Source: Pagrus major
Taxonomy: Eukaryota; Chordata; Actinopteri; Spariformes; Sparidae
Assembly (NCBI RefSeq): GCF_040436345.1
Contig: NC_133234.1
Coordinates: forward strand, 12,213,446-12,277,445
Length of the DNA: 64,000 nt
Reading direction: 5' to 3'
The position numbers and the translations under genes are program-made. Below the pieces are notes generated by a model, which saw only the letters and a program-made list of their open reading frames with translations, did no database searches and was not told where the DNA came from. Within the stretch, counting starts at the first letter, position 1, and each line of letters starts with the position of its first letter. This document shows, piece after piece, positions 37,711-51,900 of the stretch.

Positions 37711-40700
37711 AGAAGTATATGCACTCTTACACTCCCATAAGAACGCACAAACACACATACTTTACAACTCAATTCATTTGCGTGCACACACACACAACAC
37801 ACACACACACACACACACACACACTCCTCATCATGTGGTTTACCTCCCAGGGACCACCAAGACATTGCTACGGCAACGGGTGCCTGCCTTCACTAATGAA
37901 CCGGTTGCCATGCCAATAGAGTTGGCTACACTATCAAATAGTGCAACCTAGTGGTGGGGGGCTGTGGGGGGAGTGGGGGGCTCCAGGGGGGATGCAGAGA
38001 GGACATGGAAGTGTGCTGAGCTGTGCAATTTTACTTACAGTTCTCTGAAATGGAACAATAGCACAGAGCATACATCTCATTCAGACCACTCAGCCCTGCT
38101 GTTAAAGCCCCGCTACCGGTCAGCTGTGTCCTCCGGCTCCATACTCTAATAAGAAAAGCACAAAAACGAGATGGCCTTCCTGTGGAAATGCAAGAAAATG
38201 GAATAATATGAGGAAATGGGCAGTGCACAAATCACTGTGAAATCTAGTTAGGCATACCACAGACACATAATAGATCTGAGGTATTTTTTCATCTTGGCCT
38301 GTGAGCCTCTGGTGTATCACACACAGACATACAGTAAGAGGCAAAGGAGCTTTTCTCTCCAGACTGGTTCTTTCTGTTCTGGATGGTGGTGCAAATCTGA
38401 TATTATGCATGCAGAGATCAAAGAGGACAGTAACTAAAGGGAAATATTTATCCCAGTATAGAATCTTTACTTCTTCAATAGGGGCTAAGAGAAAAAGTGG
38501 TGTGAAAATACAGTAGATGCATCTTATTTCCATGAATTTGGCAAATGATTAATTATTTAGAAGTAATGTATTCATATTCTGCACACACCACATTCTCATG
38601 CATTCATCATTCACCATCTGATGTTAAAACCCTCATGCAACATTATTAACCCATAATAACCAAATCACCTTAATTACTGTATTAACCAAACTGACTTAAT
38701 GTTGCTGAAATTGTGTGTATTAATATAATTACGTGTATGTACAGATTACATACAAGAAAAACCTTAGATAGACTAAGATCAGAGAAACAATTATAAAAAC
38801 AAGGCTAAAAAGTACGATGTATATAGACGGTTTACTTCTGGATAAGTAGCAATACTACAATACAAATACACATACAGAAGTATTATCACCAAAATTTACT
38901 TTAAAGTATCAAGGTGAAGTCCATCACCTCATTAGGCGTATGCGTATGGTTTAATATTATTGAACATGTCAGCAGCTTTTTTAATCTTCTAGCTGTTGAT
39001 GTAGAGAGTATTTTATCATATATCAAGGTATTACAAAATAACCTGCAACTGAGACTATGCATGTGGCTAGCTAGCTATAATGTTGAGCTATAATGAGTAT
39101 AAACAACAATATTACAGTACACCGGACGTGAAGCAGAAGTATGAAGTAGCATATAATGGAAATACTCATGTATAATCAAAAATGTACTTAGGTACAGCAT
39201 TCAAGTCTTACACGTGAAGCTAAATTGCAATTAGCCTCCATAGTAGGTTAACTTACTTTTCTAGATTGGCTAAGCTAACATTAGCTCGCTTACATGATCC
39301 CTTAACCTACAGCCAATAAGCTACTTGGCTCATCTGCTGCCCTTCTTGATTCTGTGACTGTTAGTATGGTTGGATAAAAAAGATAATTTTAACATAACAT
39401 ACATAACATATATTGAAACTCCCTTCAAGTTTACAATATATATATATGTATATATATATATATATGTATATATATATGTATATACTGTATATTTCCTTTT
39501 ACCTTTAGTGAAATCTAACAGTATAGATAGTTGTGCTTATCAATATAGACACCAATATGGAGGTATAGAGGTTTATCTGGGTTGCTCAAAGCATCGCAAA
39601 ATTTCTTAAAAATTTCAACAGCAACAACATTCTAGAAACAGTGTCCCTGTTGTTCCAGATAACCCAAAAACCTTGCTGTAAACGTTCACATTAAAGTACC
39701 CATTTTTTGTTTTTTAACTTGGTCTCTGAAAACTACACTACTAGTACATTTACTCAAAAACATGAGTACAAACTCCATTTTAAGCAGCTTAATACTTCAA
39801 CTCAACTGCAATTCAGAGGCAAATATTGTACTTTTTATTCCACTATATTTGTCTGAGAAGCTTAAGTTATCAGAAACATCTCATTCAGATTACAGTTTTT
39901 CATGCCCTTCATTTCCAGTACAAACCATGTAGCTCCAAATGTAGTAATTGGTTTTGAATGTGAAAGTTTGTAATAAACTGAAGGATTAAGTGTTCCTTTG
40001 TTGGGTTGAGAAAATTCTCACTCTTATTAAACAAAAAAAAATTATATTTTAACCCTCTTGGATTAGTTGAAAAAATGCAGCGTCACAAAGCTGAAAGCAG
40101 AGTTGTTTTTGTTCACTTTTCACACGACACTGCAAACATATGATCTTATAGAATATGATGCATTGCTGTTAAACTACCCAGCAGTAGAATTCAAAATTAG
40201 CTTCAACATCTGTAGCAATAAAATGCAACATACACATGAATGCAACAGTAATATTAATCCAAATCATCATGTTTTATAGTAAAACACTGACGGGGAACAT
40301 TTTAGTGGAGAACTAGTACTTTTACTTTTTATGCTTTAAGTACAATTAGCTGGTAATGCTTTAATATTTTTACCTAGATATGGTTCAGAATGCAGCAGTT
40401 TTACTTGTTGTGGAGTATTTTCAGTGTGGTATAATTTCTGCCTCCAGAGCAGGTGTAGACAAGAGAAACATTACTACATCTCCACCTTTGAGGCCTCTGA
40501 CCTCCACGCCTCCCTGTGGTCTCTGTGTGTCTGCCAGAGGTGTCTCCAGTTTGACCTGGACTGCACAGTGTGGATCGCTAAGCAGCAGATCATCTGCTCC
40601 CTCACCGAGTCGTTGTGGGACGCCTACAACTACGGCCTCTTCCAGCCGGCTGGAGATGGACGGGATGCCAAGTTCCTGGAGGAGGAGCGTGCTCTGCGAG

Positions 40701-40741
40701 ACTACTCACAGTCCTTTGAGAAAGGGGTGCCTTACCTGGAG
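35430..40741 (+). CDS. shank1: shank1 coding exons 1-2: acidic N-terminus and SPN domain
   Basis: Exon 35430-35912 encodes 161 residues: an acidic block (DDEEEEEQGG), a basic/Gln-His-rich stretch, then TMMVFRIGIPDIKQT, the opening strand of the SPN (Shank/ProSAP N-terminal, ubiquitin-like) domain. Exon 40538-40741 continues RCLQFDLDCTVWIAKQQ, YNYGLFQP and SFEKGVPYLE, all characteristic of SPN, which in SHANK proteins binds Rap/Ras GTPases and packs on the ankyrin repeats. Two acceptor-like sites precede the ATG (CCCACAG ending at about 35326 and CTCTGCAG ending at 35409), so the first ATG is probably in a second exon. The acidic extension is absent from the mammalian SHANK1 N-terminus as I know it. 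Confidence 0.88.
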
Positions 40742-43700
40742 GTATGGAGGCAGAAATGATGTGAAAGTGACTCAGTGTCCAAGTATGCCAGTAGCAGCAA
40801 CAACCCCCCAGAAAATTTTGACCAGATGCTAAAGAAGTCTTCTAAAGACTTCTCCACACTGCCAAGAACACTCCACCACAGTCTGATGGGGATATACTTG
40901 ATTTATTTATTTGTTGGCCCAAGAGTTGACAGAATTACATGTATTAAGTCTAAGAAATACTACAAATTAGCCTATAAACTATCCAAAAGGTGATGCTACA
41001 ACCACCCAAATTCCTAGAAAATATATAGGACATGACCTTATTTTTCTGAGTGGTCACCACTGCCCTGGCTGAAAGCACTCTGTATAGATATTTGTATCAT
41101 GTAGACATTTTTTGCGTGTTTTTGTAGGTATTGAATAATTCTCTAGATATTCTCTTGAAGAAAATACTGCTTTAACAAAAAAGTTCAGCAGCAGCTGTTA
41201 CAGATGCAAATGTACTTTTTTACTCTTTTGCAGCTCCTGTAGTTTGATGACATTAAGACACTTTCAAAACTTAATAGCTCATAACTAAGTAAAACCAATA
41301 GGGATTGTTCTACAATTGCTGATAAATTACACAAGGATTAGGGTTTTTTTAAATTAGAATTCCCACGTTCAACACAGTAAATGAAATGTAATCAAACCTC
41401 CCCAAAAATAACATCCACCATGGATTTAATTGTATTTTCTACATTATGTAACCTACAAACTGAATTACATTTCCCCACTTTTTGAGGACGTGGACTGTGA
41501 GATGACATCAATATGAAGTTGTCATGCTGTGATAAGATTATCTCACAGTGCCCTCTGGTGGTCCAGCTACTAAATGTTGATGAGCCGGGTGGGGCTGAAA
41601 GAGTATCCTGCGCTTTGGCTTCAAACCAGAGTGTTTACATTCTTGGCGAGGTTCCAGATGAGGACATGTCTGCGTACTGATGAGGCCTTGTAACTAAATT
41701 CTGCTCCACAGCAGAATGTATCTCACAGCTCCATTAGTGCATGTATTTATAACATGAGTAATGCCAGTTTGAATCACTGTAATGCTTGAATTGAACCACT
41801 GGTTTATAGTCGTTTCTGGATACTGTTAGTTCTTAATGTGTACACCACTTACTAACAAGCACGTTGTAATTTTTTATTGTCAGTATTCGGCTACATGTTC
41901 TCCTTTTTCCACGCCAAATGCGCCTCTGGCTTGAAATAGCTGCTCTCTGGCTGTCTGAGGTGCAGTATGTGGTTCAGTTTGTACAGCACTGATGTGAAGA
42001 CAGCACATCCAGTCAGGTGGTTCCCATTGACGCTGACACCCACTCAGAGAGGAAGTGGAAGGCGAACCCACCTGAAATCAATTTACTCATCTTTTGAAGG
42101 ATGTTATGTTTACGACTTAATGTGACTGATTCTCTGGAGTATATTTAAATGCCAGAAAAAAAATTTCATTTCACCCCCTGATTTTTATTCCTGGCAGGAG
42201 AGAGAAGGCTGTGAAACATTTAGACCACCACATGAGAACACTGTGAAATACAGCTGCCCAGACATTGTTTAATTATTTTACATTTTAATATTTAAACACG
42301 CATTTTTTGTTCTGGTCAAGATGGTTCCTCCAATAAACCATGGTATAGGTGTCAAAATTGCCTGGAATAGGATATATTTTGAGTGAGTCCATTATATTAT
42401 GAAATGTAGGGTATTGTATACAGTGTAATGTATACAGTATTTGAGATGGACAAACTGTTCTAGATACCAAATTTAGTTGTTAAAAGAGATTTAACGACGA
42501 ATAAATAATCACCATTAAGTCTCTTTTCCTGCCAGTCTTCTTTGCTCCCACATACACAATTTACATATCAAGAAATGTATATTGACACTGACACTATCTA
42601 TAGATAAAAGCTTTATGTCAAATATACATTTTGAAAAATGACTGGCAACTATTCACATAGGAATTTTACCTACATTACCTTATCAAACCAGACAAAATAA
42701 TGCTGCATGCACCTTATTTTATTCGGAATCCATCTGTATTTTAGTGGCATGTTCAACCAGTTCGGCTTTACATGCGATCAAGCTTTACCCAAAAAACAGA
42801 CAATTAAAATCTGACTCAGTATTGTAAAGAAATTAATCATGGAGCTGCTCCAAAGTCTTTGAGTGGGAGAGTGAATTCTGGAAACAGTGGAGAGAGTTTA
42901 GCTGTAGTTAACAAGAGTAATAGTGCTTTTTGTGCTTTAGAGCTGCAATGCTGAAATTAACTCAATACAAGTGTTTGCTCAAAAAGCACAAGCCAGCATT
43001 GTATGAACAAAAAATGATTTGATTTCTAACTTTGCCTCTGTGCTTTAAAAAAGAGGATTGTTCATATTGTAAAACACCAGCTAAAGTACAGATTTACAGC
43101 ACAAGTAGTAACTAGTTTTGTTACTTCTCCTCTGTATGCTGTCACTGATAAACTGAGCTGTGTAGCAGTGTGATGAATCACCAATCATTTCACACGTATC
43201 TTTTTCCGGTCCACAGTTTAGGTACAAAACCAGAGTTTATAAACAGACAAATCTGGATGAAAAGGCTCTCTCCAAACTCAGCACAAAGGTAAATCTTCTC
43301 ACGTCCATTGAACACTGCTGGTGCACAGTACTAATTTCTACTCGCTGACATCCATTTTTTCCTCCTCTACTCCTCTCTAGGCCAGTATGAAGAAGTTCCT
43401 GGATTATGTTCAGGCTGGAACAGTAGACAAAATGTTGAAAGTCCTCGAGAAAGGTCTCGATCCAAATTTTCATGACCCTGACAGTGGAGGTGAGTTTGTA
43501 CTCCCACTGTGGAAATTATCCTTTTGAAGAGGTATATGGCTTCATTCTTAGAAGTGGTTTTGATGATATGAAATTCTGTAAGGGTGAATTTTAACTTTCA
43601 CCTTTCTCCCTGCAATCTTCCCTGACCTACACCCCCTTCTGTGGGTCAGAGACCCCCCTCTCTGTGGCTGTGCAGTCAGGCCTGCCAGTGGAAGGCGTCA

Positions 43701-46700
43701 GGGTGCTGGTTCAGGGCGGCGCTCATTTGGATTTTAGAAACAGAGACGGTTTGACAGCGCTGCACAAAGCTGTTCGGGCTCACAATCATGCTGGGCTGCT
43801 GGTAAGGACTTTGAATTAAAATCACATGCTTGCAGACACACTCAAGTAGGACGAAATGATTATAAAGGTATTACAAGGACACACATACTCACATTAACAT
43901 GTTATATAATAATGTAGAAGTGAATAAATGACCATTGTAAATGCTGCATCAAATGTGGGTGGTCATGATATTTAAAGATGGTGAGAAGTGTTTCACAATG
44001 CCTTAGATACTGAGTTAGTTTCAAGTTGTGACTGCTGCTTCTTTTCTTTGAACAATGTTCTTGCGATAGGGAACAGAGGCCTTTTTGGAGCTTTGGTACC
44101 TGTCTCATGTTGCTTTCAAAGACCCCATATCAAAGCCCTGTTTACAGGTCTACATATACAGACAGAATATGTACACCCACATGCTTTTCTTTTGTCTTAC
44201 CAGGTTCTCCTGTCCCTCGGAGCATCTCCAAACTACAAAGACCGCTGTGGCCTGACCCCGCTGTACCACACTGTACTGACAGGGGGCGACACTACCTGCT
44301 GCGAGACCTTGCTGTACTACAGGGCGTGGCTGGGGACGAGGGACGAGAACGGCTGGGACGAGTCCCATCAGGTATCAATGGACAGTTTAAGATTTTTTAT
44401 AATGAACTCCTCAAATACAACTCTGTCCGTCTATCCATGGTTTCCTTCCATATTTTTACGTTAAAGGATAAGTTCCCACAAAAGTGAAAGTGCAGTCATT
44501 ATCTACTCACCGCCATGCAGATGGAAAGTCTGGTGAAGTTTCATAGTCCGCAAAACATTCCTGGAGCTTCACAAACAAACATAGTTGCAATATTCTTCTG
44601 AACAACTGAAGTTGAAAAATAAAAAAACAAATGAAAAGAACATAAAATGGCTCCATACAGCTCGTCTGGCATAATCCAAGTCTCTGGAATCCCAGAGATG
44701 CCAAATTGATTGGAAGAGACATTATTTACACATTCAATTATTTACACATTGTTTGGTATTGAAATTACCAAACAAGACCCTATTTACTTCAGTTGTTTAG
44801 GAGAATACTGCAATGCTTTTCTTGCTGTGAAGCTACAATAATGTTTTGTGGACTACAAAGCTTCACCCACCTTTCCATCGGCATGTGGGTGAGCAGATAA
44901 TGACTAAATTTTCATTTATGGGTGAAATTATCCTTTAAGCATCTCTGGTCTTTGACTCTCATTGTGTATACTTAAGCAATGCACCGACGTCTCCTGTCTT
45001 ATCTCTGTGGTTGATGTCATGTACCATCGCCCTCAGCCTCTCTCAGCATTTTCTCACTCCTCCTTCTCCTCTGTGCCTTCCTCACTCGTCTCCTCATTCT
45101 CTCTCCTTCCTCCCCTCCTTCTCTCTTTCCATAGCACAGGGATGAAGAGGAGTTTGGAATGGAAGAAATACATAAGGTACCCTTCATCCTCCCATCTCAT
45201 CATCCCAATGGCCTTTCAGAGGCAAAGGCGCTGAGGATCGTGATTTGATACAAAATGTAGATAAACTGAAGTGACCACACAGTTTCTTTAAACCTGCTCT
45301 CATCTTAAGCTGAGACCAGTTCAGAAAGAGCTTTGGATATTACCTCTTTCTTACTGTAGATATGGGTGCATTGCCTACATTATGTCTCTGTGACATTCTG
45401 GTAAATTTGCGTTTGTGCTGCGAGCTGGTTGTCATGGTATTTTATTTTGGTTTTGCCGTGCTCTGTGTTTTCTTTCTTTACTTTGTACATATCTTGTGAT
45501 ATTTTAGTCCCCGCAGAAAAATATGAGGAAACCTCACAGGCTGCTGAAAGCTTGTTGCTGTTGTCTTAATGTTTTTTGTTGCCTTTCTTTTCCACAATGG
45601 TGCAATGTAATTGGCTCTGACCTGTTTTTCTGTAAGAATAATTATGGATCTAAATGTGGATGTAAGACATATTATTTCCCTTTCTTTCTCTCTGAATCTG
45701 CCCTGCAATATCTTTCATCCTCTCCAATTTTCTATTGTACTGGAACAGTCCTGTGTGAAATCTCCCTCTTCACTTTAAATTGTCTCTGACAATTTGTGGA
45801 TATTTCTTTCACTCTCTTGACATTGAAAGGCGTGCCAGAATGGCTTCGCCCAGCACTTGGAGCATCTGCTGTTTTATGGGGCAGACACCGCTTCTCAAAA
45901 TGCCTCAGGGAACACTGCACTTCACATTTCTGCCCTGTACAACAAGGCAAGTATGGAAACAGATCCCTCACATGAAACTATTATTACCATAATTATTATG
46001 CTGTTTTTAGTCTAAAGGTGTTAACCGATCACTCTCCCTCTTTGAATGATCAGGAAAGCTGTGTCCGCGTTCTTCTGTACAGGGGAGCAAATAAGGAGGC
46101 AAAGAACAAACATGGTCAGACCCCTTTTCAGGTAAATGTTTAAAGATATGATATGTAACATTTCTGCATTTAAACATCTATCACATCTCAAACTTTGGTT
46201 TATATTTTGCTGAGTTGTGTACTTGCATAGAAAAATCTGTCATTTTATTTACGGTAACAGTGCGTTGCAGTTGCTGTAACTTTCCGGGAGAGAGTCAGAG
46301 AGTGAGAAATGAAGTTGACAAACGTGACTAAACATAATGTGAACAAAACTTTTAAACATTACAGCGCCCGTAAGCATTTCTGCCTGAGATTTTCATCATT
46401 CAGTGGTGGTTGATACAATGAAAACAACAACTACTTGTCTATACTACTAGTTATATTGCATTTGCAAAGAGAAAAAGGAGACAACACAATAAAACAAGAA
46501 ATAGATGTAATTACAATAGCTAGAACAATTGGATCTCATTTTGTTTTTTGTGTTTGCAGCTAGCTATAATGTCTGGTCACTTTGAACTCGGGGAAATCAT
46601 CAAAAACCACAAAGACTCTGATATAGGTAAGCTTTCATGCCAGACTGTCTCAATCGGTTCCCAACATCTGCTTTTCTTTGAATCGATCATGTATTTGCCC

Positions 46701-48937
46701 TGACAGTCTCCCTTCTTTTCCCTAACAATCTGCCTAACTTCTCCCTCCATTTCACCCCGTCACATCAAACCCCTCTGCCCTTCCTCACGTCTTACTCCTT
46801 CTTACTCATCACCTCTGAACCCTCACCCGTGAATCTCACACCCCCATCTTCAGTGCCCTTTTTGGAATCGCCAAAGTATGTTCCCAAGCGAAAAGAGAGC
46901 GCCCACACCCTGCCTCTCCCCTCACTTCATTCCCACCCACTCCTGCGTGCTAACAGTGATAACACCATGTCCCAGTCTGACCCTCTGGCCCCGCCCAACA
47001 AGGCTGCAACCAATCCCAACCCAGGACAGGTACTGAGGACCATTAGGTGGATACCGATCTGCTGATGTTTGTGATATTACATATGCTTTCTTGCTTTCTC
47101 AGACTTTTAGTTATAGTGAGTTACAGGATCAGCTTTGATTTTGTGTGTTTCTGCAGGGCCAGCGCAGGGCCTCCATAGGCATGAGAAGCTCCAGCAGCCC
47201 CAGAACTCGTACTCGCTCCCCTTCCAGAGGGAGAGGAGGTCAAAGTGATACAGAGGAAAGGCACCGGCAGCCTAGGGGCAGACAGGGGTAAGTACATTCA
47301 AAGAGGAATAGTGATGTTTCTGATCAGCTCCTTCAGGGCCATCCACTAACAGCCTTCGTTGATCTCCAGTTACCATCATCTGTATTGCTGAACATTACTA
47401 TTTGTGTCCCTGTTGCATACTATGTACTATTTTAAACTGCAAAATGTCATATATTTTAAGAGTGGTGTGGATTGATATTGTTGTCCTGCAAGTAACAGAT
47501 ATGGAGGAGCAAGTCATGGCCTGGAAGAAGTTTGAAAAATGTCAAACTGGTGCAGTTGCCCAGCTGACAGCTTTGAAATAGAGCCCGACTGATATGTCAG
47601 AGATTATAATTCAAAAAAGGTATTAGGGGTACATTCCCCTTGAAGTTTACTTTTTTGGTGCGCTTGTGTCAATTTAGACAATAGGGTTCATTGTTAAACT
47701 GTAAAATATTCTGCTTTGTTACATATCTTTGTCACAATTGTGTTTGTTAACCACATTTTTGGGGATTATTGCAAAAAATGTATTGACCAATATTTCAATT
47801 TAAAACTTTTTTACTCCTTAATATCGGAATCTTCATCAGCCCAGGAAATCAGGTATTAGTCAGGCTACACTTTGAAATTACAGTTTACAATGGTCTACAG
47901 CCATGCTAGCAGCTTTGTGAGGCTGTAAAGTGGTACTTTGAGCTAAATGCTAACATGCTTATAAGGGCAAATATTTACATGCTGAGGTGCAGCTGAGGCT
48001 GATGGGGATGAAATTATTTCTTACAAATATTTTGTCATAAACCAAAATATTGGACAAATTTAATTTATATTAACCTTGACATGAGTAAAGAAAAAGGATG
48101 CACCATCTAAGAACTATGAATGTCTGTGCAATAGTACAGATATATTCTTGCAGATTCCTGCAAGATTCATTAGATCACATCACGTGGCAATCCCTTCTGT
48201 GAAACAAACCATCTGGCACGTGAGGTTATGAAGTCGCAGTGTGATAGACATCTACCTCCACATACTGTACATTATTTCACATCAGTACATAACTCATTAC
48301 ACTAATTCATGTACAGTGTTATAAATATAAATAAGATATAAAATATACTGTTTATACAAAGCCTCACCTTAAACCCCACAGCTCATCATCACCACACACA
48401 CACACAACTGGCCTTGGCTTCATCATATGCAGTAGACACACATATATTTAAAACAAGACAAAACTCAAACAAACAAACCATCACAAGACAAGGAAGAAAA
48501 AAAAAAGTCATTTTATGTCCATGCATACTGTAGGTTAAGACACTGAATATGGCCCATTTCCTAATCTAATCTTTCAAACTGTTTATAGGACATCTTTTCG
48601 AATGCTGCTCCTCATGCCATCTTAGCAGCCCATTGTTCGACGGAGGAAACCCCGTCTGCCAAACATAATATTCGTTTGGACTCAACTTCTTCCTAAAAGT
48701 CATCCTAAAACAAATAATATTGTTAGCACTTTCTAAATACCTGACGTACAATATGCATTGAATGCAAGACACTGTAAGTAGAAACAAGATTGCAGCATGT
48801 TTTCTTACTGTTGGTATGATGACTGATCTGATTAGTATGACTCAACTACTGACTGCCTCTGAAGTAGCCTTACAATCTGTATGTCGTCTCACTTTGTCTC
48901 ACTTGTTTTTCCACACAGTCTTATCACGGTTTTGTAA

Positions 48938-48994
<57 letters not shown>

Positions 48995-51900
48995 TCGCCC
49001 TCTGTAGTGCGACCTCAGCAGGCAGTGGGGGAGGTCAGATGAAGCGTATGTACAGTGCAGTGCCAGGGCGGGTTTATGTGGCCACTCGTGGCCACTCTGC
49101 CAGTGGAGACAGAGAGCTCTCACTTAGCAAAGGGGACAAAGTTAAAGGTGAGATAGAGTCTAGATTTATAAATCTGCCTGACAAGATTTAATCACTGTTA
49201 TCAAAAATGCACTGCTGGCACTGGAATCATGTTGTTTGAAAGATAATAAGCTGAACGTTCTCAACTACAGATAATTTGGTGTGATGCAGAGATACTTCTA
49301 GTGCAGATGCAGGAAAATATGTAAGCGGCTGTATCTAAGAGAGGATTGTAAACAAGAGAAATGACAAGCGCCAGCAGACACATCCAGTCATCGCAAAGCA
49401 ATACATGCTCCTATTTATTCTCAGTGGAGAATGTTGTTATAAAAAAGGTAGCTTAAGGTAAACAAGAAAGGCTGAGAGAATGATATAAAACAGTGTTTGT
49501 GAGTGGATTTATGATCCAAATTAAATTCTGTCCACCTTTCTATGTCTGTCTGTTTGTCCCTCTATTCGTCTGTTTATCGGTCTGTCTCAGTGTTAAGTGT
49601 AGGTGAGGGAGGATACTGGGAAGGAACAGTGAAAGGTCGCACTGGCTGGTTTCCCTCAGACTGTGTGGAAGAGGTGGCTGGTTTTACCAAAGACAATCGA
49701 ACAGGTGAGACAAAACCAGTGGTAGTCTGAAAATATTGTTCTGTCCACGGCAAATTTCTAGCCTGTTTTATTCCATTATGATTTTGTGATAATCTGTTGA
49801 AAGACTGATTTTGAAGGAAGTTATATTTTAATTATTTAATGTACCGTTTTTCTCATTTAATCATTATTCATCAATTGACAGTGTTAATGGTTGTGAGGGA
49901 ACAATGTCAAGAGGTGGGTTAGTAAGACACATAACAATCATACACACTAACACATGGATTAGATAAAGGCCATGCTGAAAAATGGGTTACACACTCCCTC
50001 AGGCTGGAATTATCCTTTAAGTCACTGTAACACCCAGCACATGCCACACTCATGCTTACCAGCAGGCCCCTTTTGCAACAGACAGTGGCACATGTACAGT
50101 ACAGACACTCACTTTCCTCCCATTTTCACAGCTGCATTGTTCACGCAGCAAGCAAACCATATGCCACACAGAAGACAAACAAACAGGATGTTAATATATT
50201 TGATTCATTTGTGTGCCGCGCTGAAGACACAACACTTGTGCAAAAAGACAGAGAGGTGTCATGACAGAAGCTGAAGGTTTAAATCAAGCATGTGTTTTGC
50301 CTGCTTATGCCTTGCAGAGACACGCAGCGAGAAAGCCAAGAGGAAGCTTTTCCGTAACGTCACTGTCGGAGCCTATGACGGCACCGATGGCCCCAGGTAA
50401 GAAAAGTTGCTGTGACCCTTCCAACATGTGATCAGTTGATAAGTACGTTGGGGCAAAGAGTTGGCAGAGAGTCAGTCCTGCAGTAAAATGAGCGTGCTGC
50501 GTTCAAGGGGAGACACTACAGGTTAAAACTTCCAAAAATACATCAACAGAGCTTGTAGAAAGGTGTAAAATAGAAGTATTTCTTTTCCTTTGAGATTGTG
50601 AATTAATAGTCTGTGTAAGAATTGTGGTTGGTTCCAGCTTCTAACAATATTTGTCAGCCAATAGTGTAACACTATTGGTATCAGGTGATATATCTGTTTC
50701 AACAGCGAACAACAGTCTTGGTACTTGCCAGTTTGTGGAAAAAACATAAAAATCTCTTAGTTAGAGTATGCGGCCAGCATACTGTAGTGCATCACATTCA
50801 CGAGCTAACTTTAACATCGCCAACGCTAGCAAATGTTAACGTTAAAATCAGAAAACGTACTGTTTTATAAAATTTGTATCCTGTCTACCATCTTTTGTCT
50901 AAAAGTGAATGGAATTTTAAAGGCTGTTTCCTCATAATCCGAACCAGAAATCTCCACTTTAGTAGCACGTACATATACCAACGTTTCCAGTTGTATTCCT
51001 ATGTATATTCTGATGGTTTTTATAGAGGAGTTTGTTCATTTATCATTTATAACCTGATTTATATTACATTTATTGCTAAAAACGTGGCAAGAAAATCCCT
51101 TTTTATGCCTTTTTTATGTAGACAGTATATTCTATTCCATGGAGTGATGTAAAGGGATTACCAGTGTTACCTCTGTAAAAACCTTTCAACAACATGAAAC
51201 AAGAATTTTGAGCCTGGCTTCATCCAATGTTTAGATTTCTGTTCTGGAAATGTGTGCAAATTAATGTATTTAATTAGTTTGCCTCATTTGTTTATTTGAA
51301 CATAAAATAACAGAAAACCTATGAAACAAAACATTATTGTCTTAATGTAAGTAATTAACTGGGGAAGTTTAATGGTGACATCCTGTTCACAGGAAGTGTC
51401 TCCACTACAGTCAACTGGAAAGTCTGAATTACTGAAAAAGTGTGTGTGTCACACTGTCCCAGACTTCTGTACCAATGCATGCTGGGGCAGGCCTCAGCCC
51501 CTCGTAACCCTGCACAGGATACCAGTTTAAAAAATAGATGGACTAATAAAACTAAAATAAACCTGATTGGCTGCAGCGTCTTATATAGCTGTGGATTGTC
51601 ACATAGTGTGGGCAGCAACTGAACTGTCTGCTCGCTGGTTTATTACTGTAAGATAAGACTGCGAGGCCAGTCAGGGTGATGGAAATAGTTGACACGCTCT
51701 TATTTTGCAGGTAACAGGACGCTCTTGAGTGTGTGTATGTGTGTGCATGTTGTGCTTTCATGTCTTCCTGTGTGCTGTATGTGTCTGTTTTCTGCTGATC
51801 CTGAACAGCGCTCGTTCTCTATTGTTTCCCCACATGAAAACGTCAGCGCTGAAAGCACAAAGAGCAGCCATGTCATTTTCAGCTCTGCCCCTTTTTGGCT

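Larger units (their letters stand above)
35913..39700. other. shank1: shank1 intron 1, non-coding
   Basis: No exon supported. Holds two (CA)n microsatellites (37665-37704 and about 37790-37822), a degraded fragment related to the CAGTGGTGG MITE family around 38826-39195, and a TATA/TATG dinucleotide run at 39437-39487. Confidence 0.5.

Noticed and set aside
37665..37822. Regular short repeats considered as a CRISPR-like array
   Set aside because: They are plain CA dinucleotide microsatellites with no unique spacers, in a vertebrate genome.
40380..40832. 150-codon plus-strand frame overlapping shank1 exon 2
   Set aside because: Out of frame with the SPN-encoding sequence, which is confirmed by its match to SHANK proteins.
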